A stretch of 64,000 bases of DNA from Dyella_D sp052115385 (GCF_052115385.1 NZ_JBFRGP010000004.1:248001-312000), one strand, 5' to 3'. Counted from the stretch's first letter, positions 1 to 8,554 are shown. Translations and numbers: made by a program. The notes: a model not told the origin generated them from the letters alone.

Positions 1-615
1 GCGTGCGCGGTTGGCGATCGGGCCTCCGTACTGGTCGTCGCGATGATTGGTGCCGGAGGAAAGGAACTGTTCGGGCAGATAGCCGGAGGCGCCGTGCAGT
101 TCCACGCCGTCGAAGCCGGCTTCCAGCGCACGCCGGGTGGCCTGGCGATAGTCTTCGATGACCAGCGCGACCTCATCGGTGCTCAGCGCGCGGGGCGTGA
201 CGAAATCCTGCTGTCCCTGATCGGTCCAGGCCTGGCCGGCCGGCTTGATCGCCGAAGGCGCCACCGGCAGTCGTCCGTCCGGTTGCATCGACGGATGCGA
301 GATGCGACCGGCATGCATCAGCTGCATGAAGATGCGGCCGCCGCGCGCATGGACGGCGGCGGTGACGAGCTTCCATGCCTCGACCTGGGCCTCGGTCGCG
401 ATGCCCGGCGTGCGCACATAGCCTTTGCCGGCGGCATCGGGGAAGACACCTTCGGTGACGATCAGGCCGGCATCGGCGCGCTGGGCGTAGTAGGTCACGG
501 CCAGCTCGCTCTGCACGCCGTGGTCATCGGCGCGCGAGCGGGTCATCGGCGCCATCACGAAGCGGTTGGGCAGGGTGTAGCGGCCGACCTGGACGGGGGT
601 GAATAAACGGCTCAT
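1..615 (-). CDS. nemA: Old Yellow Enzyme-family alkene reductase (NemA-like), 3' end outside window
   Basis: FMN-dependent ene-reductase reducing activated C=C bonds (maleimides, enones, nitro compounds) with NAD(P)H in the cytosol. The first 205 residues are visible. They open MSRLFTPVQVGRYTLPNR, followed by the family motif APMTRSRA, HAGRISHPSMQPDG near residue 100, and GVELHGASGYLPEQF close to the window edge. The FMN-binding C-terminal part of the TIM barrel lies outside the window. It is divergent from a LysR gene 104 bp away, a common arrangement for such reductases, so regulation by that LysR is inferred. Family is certain; the exact substrate is not. Confidence 0.9.
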   Translation of the reverse strand, partial: MSRLFTPVQVGRYTLPNRFVMAPMTRSRADDHGVQSELAVTYYAQRADAGLIVTEGVFPDAAGKGYVRTPGIATEAQVEAWKLVTAAVHARGGRIFMQLMHAGRISHPSMQPDGRLPVAPSAIKPAGQAWTDQGQQDFVTPRALSTDEVALVIEDYRQATRRALEAGFDGVELHGASGYLPEQFLSSGTNHRDDQYGGPIANRAR

Positions 616-679
616 GGGGGAATCCTCGAAGGGGTGTTGCTGCGCATGCTCCGCCACCCTCGTCGTGGGATAAAGACGG

Positions 680-714
680 TAGAATAGAAAACATTGATCC
701 ACTGATGGAGCAAT
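680..714 (+). promoter_or_regulatory. LysR promoter and candidate operator
   Basis: A TAGAAT hexamer at 680-685 is a good -10 for the LysR gene; no convincing -35 is visible. Just downstream, 693-714 holds the near-perfect inverted repeat ATTGATCCA-ctga-TGGAGCAAT (8 of 9 pairs). It overlaps the GGAG ribosome-binding site at 707-710, which would fit autorepression. The role is inferred from position only. Confidence 0.45.
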
Positions 715-718
715 CGCC

Positions 719-1630
719 GTGGAGCTGCTGAAGGACATGGGCCTGTTCGTGGAGGTGGTCAGGGCGCGCAACTTCCGCCGCGCGGCCGAAACGCTGGACA
801 TGCCCAGCTCCACGCTGTCGCGCCGGATCTCCCTGCTGGAGAAGGCGATCGGCCTGCGGCTGCTGCATCGCACGACGCGCAAGGTAGAGCTGACCGAGGC
901 CGGCCAGCTTTATTACGAGCGCTGCAAGCGCATCGTCGACGAAGCCAGGCTGGCTCACGAGCAACTGGGCGACATGCTGATGCAGCCCAGCGGGGTGTTG
1001 CGTATTTCTTCCTCGGTGGATTTCGCCACCTTCGTGCTTGCACCGCTGCTGCCCGAATTCGCCGCGCGCTATCCCGGCATCGGTTTCGATTTCGATCTCA
1101 CGCCGAGGAAGGTCGACCTGGTCGCCGAGCCCTTCGACATCGCCATCCGCATGGGCGAACAGCCCGCCTCGAATCTGGTGGCGCGGCTGCTGGCGCGCGT
1201 ACCGCAGGCGCTGTTCGCCGCGCCGGATTATCTGCAGCGCGCGGGAACGCCACGGCGGCCGGTTGACCTGGCGAAGCATGAATGCCTGCGTTTCCTGGGC
1301 GGCCGTGCCGACGAGTGGACCTTGCATCGCCGCGAGGAAGTGCAGCGCATCGACGTGCAGGGCCGCATCCGCGTCAACAGCGTCGGTATGGTGCACCGGC
1401 TGGCGCGGCAGGGCCTGGGCATCGCTGTCCTGTCCGATGCGCTGGTGGTGGAGGACGTGGCGAACGGCAGCTTGCGGCGCGTGCTGCCGGCCTGGCGTTC
1501 GGTGGTGGTTCCGGTCTATGCGATGACGGAAACGCGCTTGCTGCCGGCGAAGGTGCAGCGCTTTATCGAGTTTCTGAAGGAGCGCCTGGGGCAAGGCGAA
1601 GCCGCTAGGCCTCCAGCGCGCGATAGCTGA
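719..1630 (+). CDS. LysR family transcriptional regulator
   Basis: DNA-binding regulator of 303 aa, the usual LysR length. Residues 1-60 form the winged HTH (FVEVVRARNFRRAAETLDMPSSTLSRRISLLE), followed by a periplasmic-binding-protein-like effector domain. It resembles the large AaeR/DsdC-type group often encoded beside oxidoreductases. The GTG at 719 is chosen because GGAG at 707-710 is correctly spaced; an ATG six codons later is possible. It is divergent from the ene-reductase, its likely target. The 3' end overlaps the convergent GH43 gene by 26 nt. Confidence 0.9.
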   Translation: MELLKDMGLFVEVVRARNFRRAAETLDMPSSTLSRRISLLEKAIGLRLLHRTTRKVELTEAGQLYYERCKRIVDEARLAHEQLGDMLMQPSGVLRISSSVDFATFVLAPLLPEFAARYPGIGFDFDLTPRKVDLVAEPFDIAIRMGEQPASNLVARLLARVPQALFAAPDYLQRAGTPRRPVDLAKHECLRFLGGRADEWTLHRREEVQRIDVQGRIRVNSVGMVHRLARQGLGIAVLSDALVVEDVANGSLRRVLPAWRSVVVPVYAMTETRLLPAKVQRFIEFLKERLGQGEAARPPARDS

Positions 1631-3227
1631 AGTCCCGCAACACGACGCTGCCTTCGTGGGCGCTGTAGACAGCGATCTTCAGCGCCAGGAAACCACCGAA
1701 CACATTGTGGTGAATGCCGGAAACCTCCATGCGCAGGGGATGCAAGGTCCACGTGCGTCCTTCGTCATGCGAGTAATGCCAGGTCACCACATTCTTCTCG
1801 TTGGTGAGCCGGATACGCACGCGCGACGTAGGCATGGCCTGGCGGATCCAGGGATGCTCCTGCGCGTACTCGAAGGTCTTCATGGCGTCCGCCGTGAAGC
1901 CGACGCCGACGAAGGCCTTGGGGTTGTAGAACAGCAGCAGGCCGCCTTCCGCGTGGCCGCTGAGTTCGATCGCGACCTCCGCTTCGTATGAGCGATCGCC
2001 GACTGTGCAGACGAGTGGCGTGCTGTCGGCAGGCGACTGGCCTTGCGCGGCGAGGCGCAGGCCGCCGCCGTCGACGTCGCTGATGCGTTGCATCTCGGCG
2101 GGTGTCGCGTCGTGGAACGCCCACGGCATGCCGAGCCGCTGCATCGCGAAGTTGCCCGACAACGTCATGCCATGCCGGCTGGCCCGTCCGCCCTTGGGTT
2201 TGGGCAGCGGTTTGGACAGGTCGCCGCCGAGTGCGCGGAACCAACCGTCGCCGGTCCACTCGATCGGTTCCAGCAAGGTCTGCCGGCCCAGTGTGCGCAA
2301 ACCGTTTTCGTAAGCGTGATAGACCATCCACCAATCGCCGGCGGGCCCCTCCACCAAGGATGCGTGGCCGCGCGACCACCATGGTTCGTCGGCGCTTTTG
2401 CTGCGCACCAGCGGGTTGTGCGGGCAGTGCTCCCATGGCCCGTGCACGGACTTCGAGCGTGCGGCGATCACCATATGCCCGGTCGGCGGGCCGGCGGTGC
2501 CGCCGACGGCGGTGACCAGGTAGAACCACTCGCCGCGCCGCAGCAGCTTGGGGCCTTCGGGTGCGAAGGTTTCCACCACCCAATCGTCCGGATAGCGCCA
2601 CGCGTTGTAGGCCGGTTGCAGTTCGCCGTCGGCGGCAAGGCCGTCGTCGCTCAGGCGCACCTTGCGGATGCCGTTGACGAACAGATAGCGCTTGCCGTCC
2701 TCGCCGACGATATGGCCAGGGTCGATGCAGCCAGGGATCTTGAGGTCGACCGGCTCGCTCCATGGCCCTTCGATGCGGTCGGCCCAGATGGCGTAGATCG
2801 ACCATGGCTTGCCTTCCGGCGCCGCGGGCAGATAGATGAAATAGCGGCCATTGTGCTTGCACAGGTCCACGGCCCAGACCGTGCCGATCGGCTTGGTCAG
2901 TGCGGGGACGACGGGCGCCCAGTTGACCAGGTCGGTGGAATGCCAGATCAGCAGCCCGGGGCAGGCGGAGAACGGCGAGAACGTCATGTAGTAGTCGTCG
3001 CCGTCCTTGAGGATGGTCGGGTCCGGATGGTCGCCGGCGACGATGGGGTTGCGGTAAGTGCCGTTGCCCAGATCCGCCTGGCGCTGGCCTTCGATGCCGT
3101 GGCGCCACGTTGCGGTTGCAGGTGCGGCTGCGTTTGCGCGGATGCCGGCGGCTTCCAGCGCGAACGGTGCGGACGCGGCGCCAGCCAGCAGCAGTTGCAG
3201 TGTTTGACGGCGGCGGGTGTCGACCAT
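1605..3227 (-). CDS. Glycoside hydrolase family 43 (beta-xylosidase/arabinofuranosidase type), Tat-exported
   Basis: 540 aa. The N-terminus carries twin arginines (DTRRRQTLQLLL) and an Ala-rich segment, a plausible Tat signal. A five-bladed GH43 propeller follows: the putative general base lies in DHPDP (66-70), the general acid probably in FAPEGPKLLRRGEWFYL, and GHASLVEGPAGDWWMVYH is typical of GH43. The last ~190 residues look like the C-terminal beta-sandwich (XylB C2 type) of GH43 xylosidases. Expected role: trimming xylo- or arabino-oligosaccharides outside the cytoplasm. ATG 3227 is chosen because it opens directly on the Tat signal. No other polysaccharide genes are adjacent, so the substrate is unsure. 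Confidence 0.85.
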   Translation of the reverse strand: MVDTRRRQTLQLLLAGAASAPFALEAAGIRANAAAPATATWRHGIEGQRQADLGNGTYRNPIVAGDHPDPTILKDGDDYYMTFSPFSACPGLLIWHSTDLVNWAPVVPALTKPIGTVWAVDLCKHNGRYFIYLPAAPEGKPWSIYAIWADRIEGPWSEPVDLKIPGCIDPGHIVGEDGKRYLFVNGIRKVRLSDDGLAADGELQPAYNAWRYPDDWVVETFAPEGPKLLRRGEWFYLVTAVGGTAGPPTGHMVIAARSKSVHGPWEHCPHNPLVRSKSADEPWWSRGHASLVEGPAGDWWMVYHAYENGLRTLGRQTLLEPIEWTGDGWFRALGGDLSKPLPKPKGGRASRHGMTLSGNFAMQRLGMPWAFHDATPAEMQRISDVDGGGLRLAAQGQSPADSTPLVCTVGDRSYEAEVAIELSGHAEGGLLLFYNPKAFVGVGFTADAMKTFEYAQEHPWIRQAMPTSRVRIRLTNEKNVVTWHYSHDEGRTWTLHPLRMEVSGIHHNVFGGFLALKIAVYSAHEGSVVLRDFSYRALEA

Positions 3228-3387
3228 GGCGGTGTCTCGCTCGTAAGGGGCACTAGGCGCCGAATCGTATCGACGCCAGTAGCGCGTGGGGCGGCAAGGC
3301 GGCCCGATGACGCAAAAACGCAAGCAGCGACGGCGGATATCGCAAATGCGCTCGGCCTGCCTTGAGCTTGGCAAGCACAAGGTGCAT

Positions 3388-3404
3388 GTCACGCCTGGCG
3401 TGAC
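3388..3404. promoter_or_regulatory. 17-bp palindrome in the GH43/Kef divergent spacer
   Basis: GTCACGCC-t-GGCGTGAC is perfectly symmetric around one base. It sits 70 nt upstream of the antiporter start and 161 nt upstream of the GH43 start. It could be an operator for either gene or a chance hairpin; no adjacent regulator points to it. Confidence 0.3.
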
Positions 3405-3473
3405 GAAGCCTCCAGTCGCGTGGCCTGCTTTGCTACGCTCCGCCCACGATTCCGGCGAGGGGAAGCCAGGCAC

Positions 3474-5243
3474 ATGGCGGTGGAACACCAAGGGGTAGCG
3501 TTGCTGCCGGTCATCACGCTGCTGGCCGCGGGTGTCGTCGCGGCGCCGCTGTTCAAGCGCCTGGGCCTGGGCGCGGTGCTCGGTTATCTCGCCGGCGGCC
3601 TGGCGATCGGGCCGTTCGGGCTGAAAGTCTTTACCGACCCCGGCGCCATCCTGCAGGTGGCCGAGCTGGGCGTGGTGATGTTCCTGTTCCTGATCGGGCT
3701 GGAAATGCACCCCTCGCGCCTGTGGAGCCTGCGCCGGCAGATCTTCGGCCTGGGGTTGGCGCAAGTGGCGGTCTGCGCGTTGGCGCTCACCGCGGTGGGT
3801 GTGCTCACCGGCTATCCGGTGGCGCCCTCGTTCGTGGCCGGCGCGGGTTTCGTGCTGACCTCCACGGCGATCGTGATGCAGCTGCTGGAAGAGCGGCGCG
3901 AGGTGAACGAGCCGAGCGGCCAGCGCATCGTCTGCGTGCTGCTGCTGGAAGACCTGATGATCGTGCCGCTGCTGGCGGCAGTGGCGTTCCTGGCGCCGAT
4001 CGCGCCGGGCAGCCCGGTGGCGCACCGCGGCATCGACTGGGGCGCGATCGGTATCGGCGCGGCCTCGATCGCGGGCCTGTTGCTGGCCGGACGCTATCTG
4101 CTCAATCCCTTCTTCGGCCTGCTGGCGAACGCCCGTGCGCGCGAGGTGATGACCGGCGCCGCCCTGCTGGTGGTGCTCGGCTCGGCCTATGCGATGCAAC
4201 TGGGCGGTTTGTCGATGGCGATGGGCGCGTTCGTGGCGGGCGTGATGCTGTCCGAGTCCTCGTACCGGCATCAGCTGGAGGCCGACGTGGATCCGTTCCG
4301 CGGCATCCTGCTCGGCCTGTTCTTTATCGCGGTCGGCATGTCGCTGGACCTGCGCGTGGTGGCGACGAGCTGGCGCACCATCCTGTGCTATGTGTTCCTT
4401 TACATGGCCGCCAAGGCGCTGGTGATCTACGCGGTGGCGCGGCTGTTCCGCTCATCGCACCGCGAGGCGGTGGACCGCGCGGTGTTCATGGCGCAGGGCG
4501 GCGAGTTCGCTTTCGTGCTGTACGCCGCTGCGGGGGCAGCAGGCATCATCAATGCCGAGCAGAATGCGCAGCTCACCGCCATCATCATTCTGTCCATGGT
4601 GCTGACACCGATCGCCATCGCATCGATGAATGCGATCCGCGCGCGCCTGGGTCCTTCCACCGACGGCTACGAACGGCCCGATGGCCTGAACGGCGCGGCG
4701 CTGGTGATCGGCTTCGGGCGGGTGGGGCAGATCGCCAGCCAGTTCCTGTTCGAGCGCGGCTACGAGATCTCGATCATCGATACCGACGTGGAAATGATCG
4801 ACACCGCGCGCAGCCTGGATTTCAAGGTGTATTACGGCGACGGCACGCGTCTGGACATTCTCGAAGCCGCCGGCGCGGGGCGTGCCGGCGTGGTGCTGGT
4901 GTGCGTGGACAAGGCCGATGAAGGCACGCGCATCACCGAGCTGGTCAAGGCGCAGTTTCCGCTGGTGCCGGTGCTGGTGCGCGCGGTCGATCGCCGCCAC
5001 AGCATCGACCTGATCAAGGCCGGCGCGGACCTGGAAGTGCGCGAGACCTTCGAGTCGGCCGTGCTGCTGGGCGAGGCGGCACTGGCGAAGCTGGGCGTGG
5101 ATCGCGAGGAGATCGACGAGATCGCCCGGCGCCTGCGCGAGCGTGACCGCGAGCGTTTGCAACTGGAGATCACCGGCGGCCTGTTCGCGGGGCGCGCGCT
5201 GTTCAGCGGCAAGCGCAACGCTGCGGATACTGGCGAGACGTAG
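3474..5243 (+). CDS. Kef-type monovalent cation:proton antiporter with TrkA-N domain
   Basis: 589 aa inner-membrane CPA2 antiporter. Residues ~1-390 form the Na+/H+ exchanger domain with about 12 helices, including GYLAGGLAIGPFGLK and FLIGLEMHPSRLW, typical of KefB/KefC. The C-terminal half is a cytosolic Rossmann RCK/TrkA-N domain with the nucleotide motif GFGRVG (~413-418) and SIIDTD. Such proteins export K+ in exchange for H+, gated by glutathione adducts or NAD(H). ATG 3474 is preferred over an upstream start because of GAGGGGAAG just ahead. No KefF/KefG ancillary subunit is adjacent. Confidence 0.9.
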   Translation: MAVEHQGVALLPVITLLAAGVVAAPLFKRLGLGAVLGYLAGGLAIGPFGLKVFTDPGAILQVAELGVVMFLFLIGLEMHPSRLWSLRRQIFGLGLAQVAVCALALTAVGVLTGYPVAPSFVAGAGFVLTSTAIVMQLLEERREVNEPSGQRIVCVLLLEDLMIVPLLAAVAFLAPIAPGSPVAHRGIDWGAIGIGAASIAGLLLAGRYLLNPFFGLLANARAREVMTGAALLVVLGSAYAMQLGGLSMAMGAFVAGVMLSESSYRHQLEADVDPFRGILLGLFFIAVGMSLDLRVVATSWRTILCYVFLYMAAKALVIYAVARLFRSSHREAVDRAVFMAQGGEFAFVLYAAAGAAGIINAEQNAQLTAIIILSMVLTPIAIASMNAIRARLGPSTDGYERPDGLNGAALVIGFGRVGQIASQFLFERGYEISIIDTDVEMIDTARSLDFKVYYGDGTRLDILEAAGAGRAGVVLVCVDKADEGTRITELVKAQFPLVPVLVRAVDRRHSIDLIKAGADLEVRETFESAVLLGEAALAKLGVDREEIDEIARRLRERDRERLQLEITGGLFAGRALFSGKRNAADTGET

Positions 5244-5312
5244 GCCATGCAGCGGCGTTGGCGCATCGTTCGCTTGCGCGGGTAAGCGGAGCGCGCTGCA
5301 CCGATCGCATGA

Positions 5313-5343
5313 ATCGTGGCGCGGCATTGCGCCGCGCCACGAT
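5313..5343. terminator. Hairpin between convergent genes
   Basis: Perfect 13-bp stem (ATCGTGGCGCGGC / GCCGCGCCACGAT) around the 5-nt loop attgc. It lies 70 nt past the antiporter stop and 7 nt past the stop of the convergent exported-protein gene. No T-tract follows on either strand, so it may stabilise 3' ends rather than terminate by itself. Confidence 0.5.
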
Positions 5344-5350
5344 GGCGAAG

Positions 5351-6082
5351 CTACTGCACGGTGAGGAAATAGGTCAGCGACCTGACCATGCCCGTCATAT
5401 CCGTCATCCGGCTCACCAGCGTGTGCTGGCCAGGCCGCAGCGGACGGAACATCAGGTAGTAGCCGTAGTTCACCGCCGGTTGCCAACCGGTGGTGATGCA
5501 GGGATCGAAGCTGGTCTGCAGACTCGGATCGCCCTTGAGGGAGAACAGGTTTTCCGAGGTGTACAGATAATCATTGACGGAACGGATGGGGTGGCCGTCC
5601 AACGTCACCTGCATGTTGCCCATCATCGGATAGGTCTTCGCGTCGGCCACCAGGAAGTCGTACAGCGACTGTCCTGGCTTGGGACCGAAGTTCGGATCCG
5701 GGCAGGGGTAGGTATCGCTGATGAAACCGACCATCAGCAGCAGCGCCTTGCTGTGCGGCACCGTGCAGGTGCGCGCGACATCGCCGGCCATCATCATCGG
5801 CATGGCCGCGGGCGCAAGGTTCCACACCGGGCCGTCCTGGCCTGCTGCGCAGAACGCGCCGGTAGTGTCGAACACCGGATTGCTGGCTGAAGGCTGCGCA
5901 TACAGCCACTGCAAGGAGCGGTCCGCCCAGCCGAAGATGCTCTTGCCGAACGGACGCGCGTCCTTGGGATAGAGCAAGGGATTGGGACCGAAGCCGAGCA
6001 GGTCATTGCCCGGCGGCTCGGCCGCCTGTGCGGTGACCAGCGTGGTGCAAGCGAACAACAGACCACAGAACGTCTTGTACAT
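5351..6082 (-). CDS. Exported protein of unknown function
   Basis: 243 aa with a Sec signal peptide (cleavage probably after VTAQA, ~21). The mature part contains FGWADRSLQWLYAQP, NPVFDTTG, CAAGQDGPVWNLAP and RTCTVPHSKALL. This pattern recurs in a widespread but functionally unassigned family of secreted bacterial proteins (an NP..D.TG..C...Q.GPVW core). Four Cys in the mature part suggest disulfides. It is convergent with the antiporter and divergent from the AraC regulator at 6352, separated by 269 bp. Function unknown. Confidence 0.75.
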   Translation of the reverse strand: MYKTFCGLLFACTTLVTAQAAEPPGNDLLGFGPNPLLYPKDARPFGKSIFGWADRSLQWLYAQPSASNPVFDTTGAFCAAGQDGPVWNLAPAAMPMMMAGDVARTCTVPHSKALLLMVGFISDTYPCPDPNFGPKPGQSLYDFLVADAKTYPMMGNMQVTLDGHPIRSVNDYLYTSENLFSLKGDPSLQTSFDPCITTGWQPAVNYGYYLMFRPLRPGQHTLVSRMTDMTGMVRSLTYFLTVQ

Positions 6083-6169
6083 AACGCCCTCCTGGTGAAT
6101 GTGCGTGCGCGGAAGCGTGGGGTGGGGACGGTGGGATTCCGCGAGCCCAGCTTGGGTGGGTGCGATGGA

Positions 6170-6271
6170 GCGCGCTTCCAGAAACCTGCGCGCTTGCGTT
6201 CGGCCACCGGGCGGGTTGCGCGGCGCAACCGCGCAGCGTGCCGTGTCTCATCGCGGCGCGCTTCCGGAAAC
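6170..6271. promoter_or_regulatory. Repeated element in the exported-protein/AraC divergent spacer
   Basis: Two 16-nt direct repeats, GCGCGCTTCCAGAAAC (6170-6185) and GCGCGCTTCCGGAAAC (6256-6271), differ at one base and are 86 bp apart. Between them, 6214-6230 holds the inverted repeat GGTTGCG-cgg-CGCAACC. A TATGAT hexamer at 6315-6320 could be the -10 of the AraC gene. The direct repeats are candidate AraC-family sites, by inference. Confidence 0.35.
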
Positions 6272-6351
6272 GTGCTTTTGTGCGCTGGCCCGGTGTGTGC
6301 CGCCGGTACGGGCGTATGATCGGCCCCGGATGCCGGCGGGGGCTTAGGCGA

Positions 6352-7209
6352 ATGTCCATTGTGCAGACAGTGCTGAGTTCATCTCACTTCACGGTGATGA
6401 CCCAGGATTGCAGCTATCCGCGCGTGAATTGCGGTCACGGAGAAGGCGAGCCCGCGCGCTTCCTGCTTACGCGGCGCGGCGCGTTCTCGATCCAGGTCGG
6501 CAACCGCACCTGCCTGGCGCGACCGGGGCAGGCGGTCTTCCTGGGCCGCGACGTGGAGTACCGGGTCTCGCATCCGGACCATCGCGGCTGCGCCTGCTGC
6601 ACCGACGTGTGGCTGGAGGATGCGTGGCTGGATGGATTGGGCTTGGCAGGCGCCCATGCACCGGCCTGCCTGGATATCCAGCACGATCTGCATCTGCAGC
6701 AGGCGCATGTGGAGATGTTGCTGGGCATGCGCGGCGGACCGGATGCACTGGAAGCCGAGGAGGCCTTGCTGGCCGTGCTCGACGGATTAATGCACGGCGG
6801 CGAACCGCCGCGCGCATCGAACCGCGGCGCCGCGCGCCAGGTGCGCCGCGCGCAGGAGGCGATCGTCGCCAGCCCCGGTGAGAACCTCGGCGTCGACGAA
6901 CTGGCGCGGGTCGCGGGTTGCTCGCCGTTTCATCTATGCCGGATCTTCCGCCAGGGCACCGGACAATCGCTGCGGCAGTTCCGCGTGCAACACCGCCTGG
7001 GCACGGCGCTGGGGCGCCTGGGCGAAGGCGAGGAAGACCTCGCGGCGTTGGCTTGCGACGTGGGCTTCAGCAGCCACAGCCATATGACCGATGCGTTCCG
7101 GCAGGCGTTGGGGGTATCGCCCAGCGATCTTCGAGACACGCTTCGTGCCAGCGATCTGAAACGGCTGCACGCGCGGCTGACGGCAGGTCGAGACGCGCGC
7201 TTGCATTGA
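6352..7209 (+). CDS. AraC family transcriptional regulator
   Basis: 285 aa. The N-terminal ~150 residues form a cupin-like sensing domain (PARFLLTRRGAFSIQVGNRTCLARPGQAVFLG). The C-terminal ~100 residues carry two HTHs of the AraC type: LGVDELARVAGCSPFHLCRIFRQGTGQSL and DLAALACDVGFSSHSHMTDAFRQALGVSPSDLR. ATG 6352 is chosen for the domain start; an in-frame ATG at 6316 would add 12 residues. It is convergent with the two-domain DUF1579-like gene, which has repeated promoter motifs and is a plausible target. Confidence 0.88.
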   Translation: MSIVQTVLSSSHFTVMTQDCSYPRVNCGHGEGEPARFLLTRRGAFSIQVGNRTCLARPGQAVFLGRDVEYRVSHPDHRGCACCTDVWLEDAWLDGLGLAGAHAPACLDIQHDLHLQQAHVEMLLGMRGGPDALEAEEALLAVLDGLMHGGEPPRASNRGAARQVRRAQEAIVASPGENLGVDELARVAGCSPFHLCRIFRQGTGQSLRQFRVQHRLGTALGRLGEGEEDLAALACDVGFSSHSHMTDAFRQALGVSPSDLRDTLRASDLKRLHARLTAGRDARLH

Positions 7210-7230
7210 GGCTCGGTGGGCGGCTGTTGC

Positions 7231-8337
7231 TCAGGGCGAGTGCGCTGCGCGACCGGCGACCGCATCATTGCCGGTGCCTTGCGCACGCTTCGATGCATTG
7301 ACCCAGTTCACCTCCCACGTCTTCCCTCCATCGGCGGAGAACGCCTGCTCGTCGCTGTTCGAGCCTTGGGCGAGATGGAGGAAGGAAAACCGCGCCAGGA
7401 TGGCCTTGCCGTTGTAAGGCTCCTGATCGTAGAAATCGCCGCGCCCGTCCACGAAGGCGCCGATCATCGGCGAGCTGAACTTGCCGCTGTCGCTGCTGAC
7501 GAAGTTCAGGCTCCACTGGTGCGCGATGGGATTGAACAGGCGCAGCGACAGGAACTGCAGATGGCCGGACGGGCCCTGGGTGTCGATCTCGGCGAGGTTG
7601 GCGCGGCCGTTCCATAGCTTGCGTACGCGTACGCTGCCATCGAGCGGAGTCCAGCGGGATTGAGCGGTAAGCGGGTGCTCCATGCGCGACATATGGATGT
7701 CCCAGTTGCCGAGTTGCCAATCGAAGTCGTGCTGTCCGGCTTCATGGCCAACCGGCTTCATCGGGGTGACTGCTTCGCCGGGCTTGTAGCGCGTGAGGTT
7801 GGCGATGAAGTTCGCCTCCCAGATCTTGCCGCCGTCGTCCGAGTAGTCCTGCTCGTAGCTGTGCGCATCCGGCGAGGTGACCGTCCAGATGCCGCGCACC
7901 AGCACGGCGCGGCCCTTGTAGAGTTCCTGGCTGTAGAACTCGCCGCGGCCATGTTCGAAGTGGCCGACGGAGGGCGTTTCCATGTTGCCGTCGTCGCTGT
8001 CGGTGAAGTACTGGCGCCATTGATGCGCGGCGGGATCGTAGAGGAACACCGTCATGCCTTCGAAGCGGCCGCCGGGGCTGTCCGCTTCGATTTCCTCGAC
8101 CTGGGCCTTGCCGTTCCAGAGCGGGTTCACCGTGACGGTGCCGCGCATCTCGTTCCAGTCGGTGTGCCCGGACAGCGGTTCCTTCAGCGTGCGGATATGC
8201 GTGTGCCAGGTGCCGATGTTGAAATCGAAATCGTGGCTGCCGTCGGCTGGCGCCGCGTGAGCGGTCGGTGCTTGCCTGGCGCAGGCGAGGCCCAGCGCGA
8301 CGGCTGAGCAGAGCAGGAGCTTCAGCGTGGCTTGCAT
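7231..8337 (-). CDS. Exported tandem-domain DUF1579-like protein
   Basis: 368 aa with a signal peptide (MQATLKLLLCSAVALGLACA; the Cys near residue 19 could be a lipobox). Two copies of one ~150-residue domain follow, each opening HDFD(F/W)..G.W..H and containing WNG(K/R)A, a DPAAHQW or NPIAHQW element, and (S/D)DGGK.WE.N. The pattern resembles DUF1579, a beta-rich domain that may bind small hydrophobic ligands. A single-domain relative lies at 14234-14815. The copies have diverged, so the duplication is not recent. Function unknown. Confidence 0.75.
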   Translation of the reverse strand: MQATLKLLLCSAVALGLACARQAPTAHAAPADGSHDFDFNIGTWHTHIRTLKEPLSGHTDWNEMRGTVTVNPLWNGKAQVEEIEADSPGGRFEGMTVFLYDPAAHQWRQYFTDSDDGNMETPSVGHFEHGRGEFYSQELYKGRAVLVRGIWTVTSPDAHSYEQDYSDDGGKIWEANFIANLTRYKPGEAVTPMKPVGHEAGQHDFDWQLGNWDIHMSRMEHPLTAQSRWTPLDGSVRVRKLWNGRANLAEIDTQGPSGHLQFLSLRLFNPIAHQWSLNFVSSDSGKFSSPMIGAFVDGRGDFYDQEPYNGKAILARFSFLHLAQGSNSDEQAFSADGGKTWEVNWVNASKRAQGTGNDAVAGRAAHSP

Positions 8338-8396
8338 GGCGCGACTCTCATCGGCGGGAAGTGATGCGCAAGCTACGCGTACTAATGGTTTGCTTG

Positions 8397-8432
8397 AATA
8401 GCCACTTTTGAGTCTTTTTACATAGCCACTTT
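8397..8432 (-). promoter_or_regulatory. Direct repeats of AAAGTGGCTAT upstream of the tandem-domain gene
   Basis: Read in the gene's direction, AAAGTGGCTAT occurs twice (8432-8422 and 8408-8398), 24 bp apart, the nearer copy about 60 nt ahead of the start. The same AAGTGGCTATTC core precedes the paralogous gene at 14815. Direct repeats at such spacing are typical of AraC-family binding. The likely regulator is one of the two nearby AraC genes (6352 or 10912); this is inference. Confidence 0.45.
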
Positions 8433-8467
8433 GCGCACTGGCCGAGGCACCGAGACGGCATAAAGCA

Positions 8468-8500
8468 AACGGCACGCGAGAGCGATTCCCGCGTGCCGTT
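8468..8500 (-). terminator. Terminator downstream of the SDR gene
   Basis: Perfect 11-bp stem AACGGCACGCG / CGCGTGCCGTT with an 11-nt loop. On the minus strand it is followed by TTTGCTTTA, a weak T-tract. It lies 55 nt past the SDR stop and just ahead of the promoter region of the next minus-strand gene. Confidence 0.6.
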
Positions 8501-8514
8501 CGTGTCTGGCGCAT

Positions 8515-8544
8515 CGTCGCCACCGCTTTCAAGCGGTGGCGACG
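8515..8544. terminator. Second hairpin at the SDR 3' end
   Basis: A 14-bp inverted repeat (CGTCGCCACCGCTT / AAGCGGTGGCGACG) with a 2-nt centre, 11 nt past the SDR stop codon. It has no T-tract and probably acts with the hairpin at 8468-8500. Confidence 0.45.
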
Positions 8545-8554
8545 GTATCGTCGA

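Noticed and set aside
3228..4271. N-terminal extension of the GH43 frame by over 300 codons into the antiporter
   Set aside because: The added sequence is low-complexity Arg/Gln/His antisense to the antiporter; a Tat-type leader begins exactly at ATG 3227.
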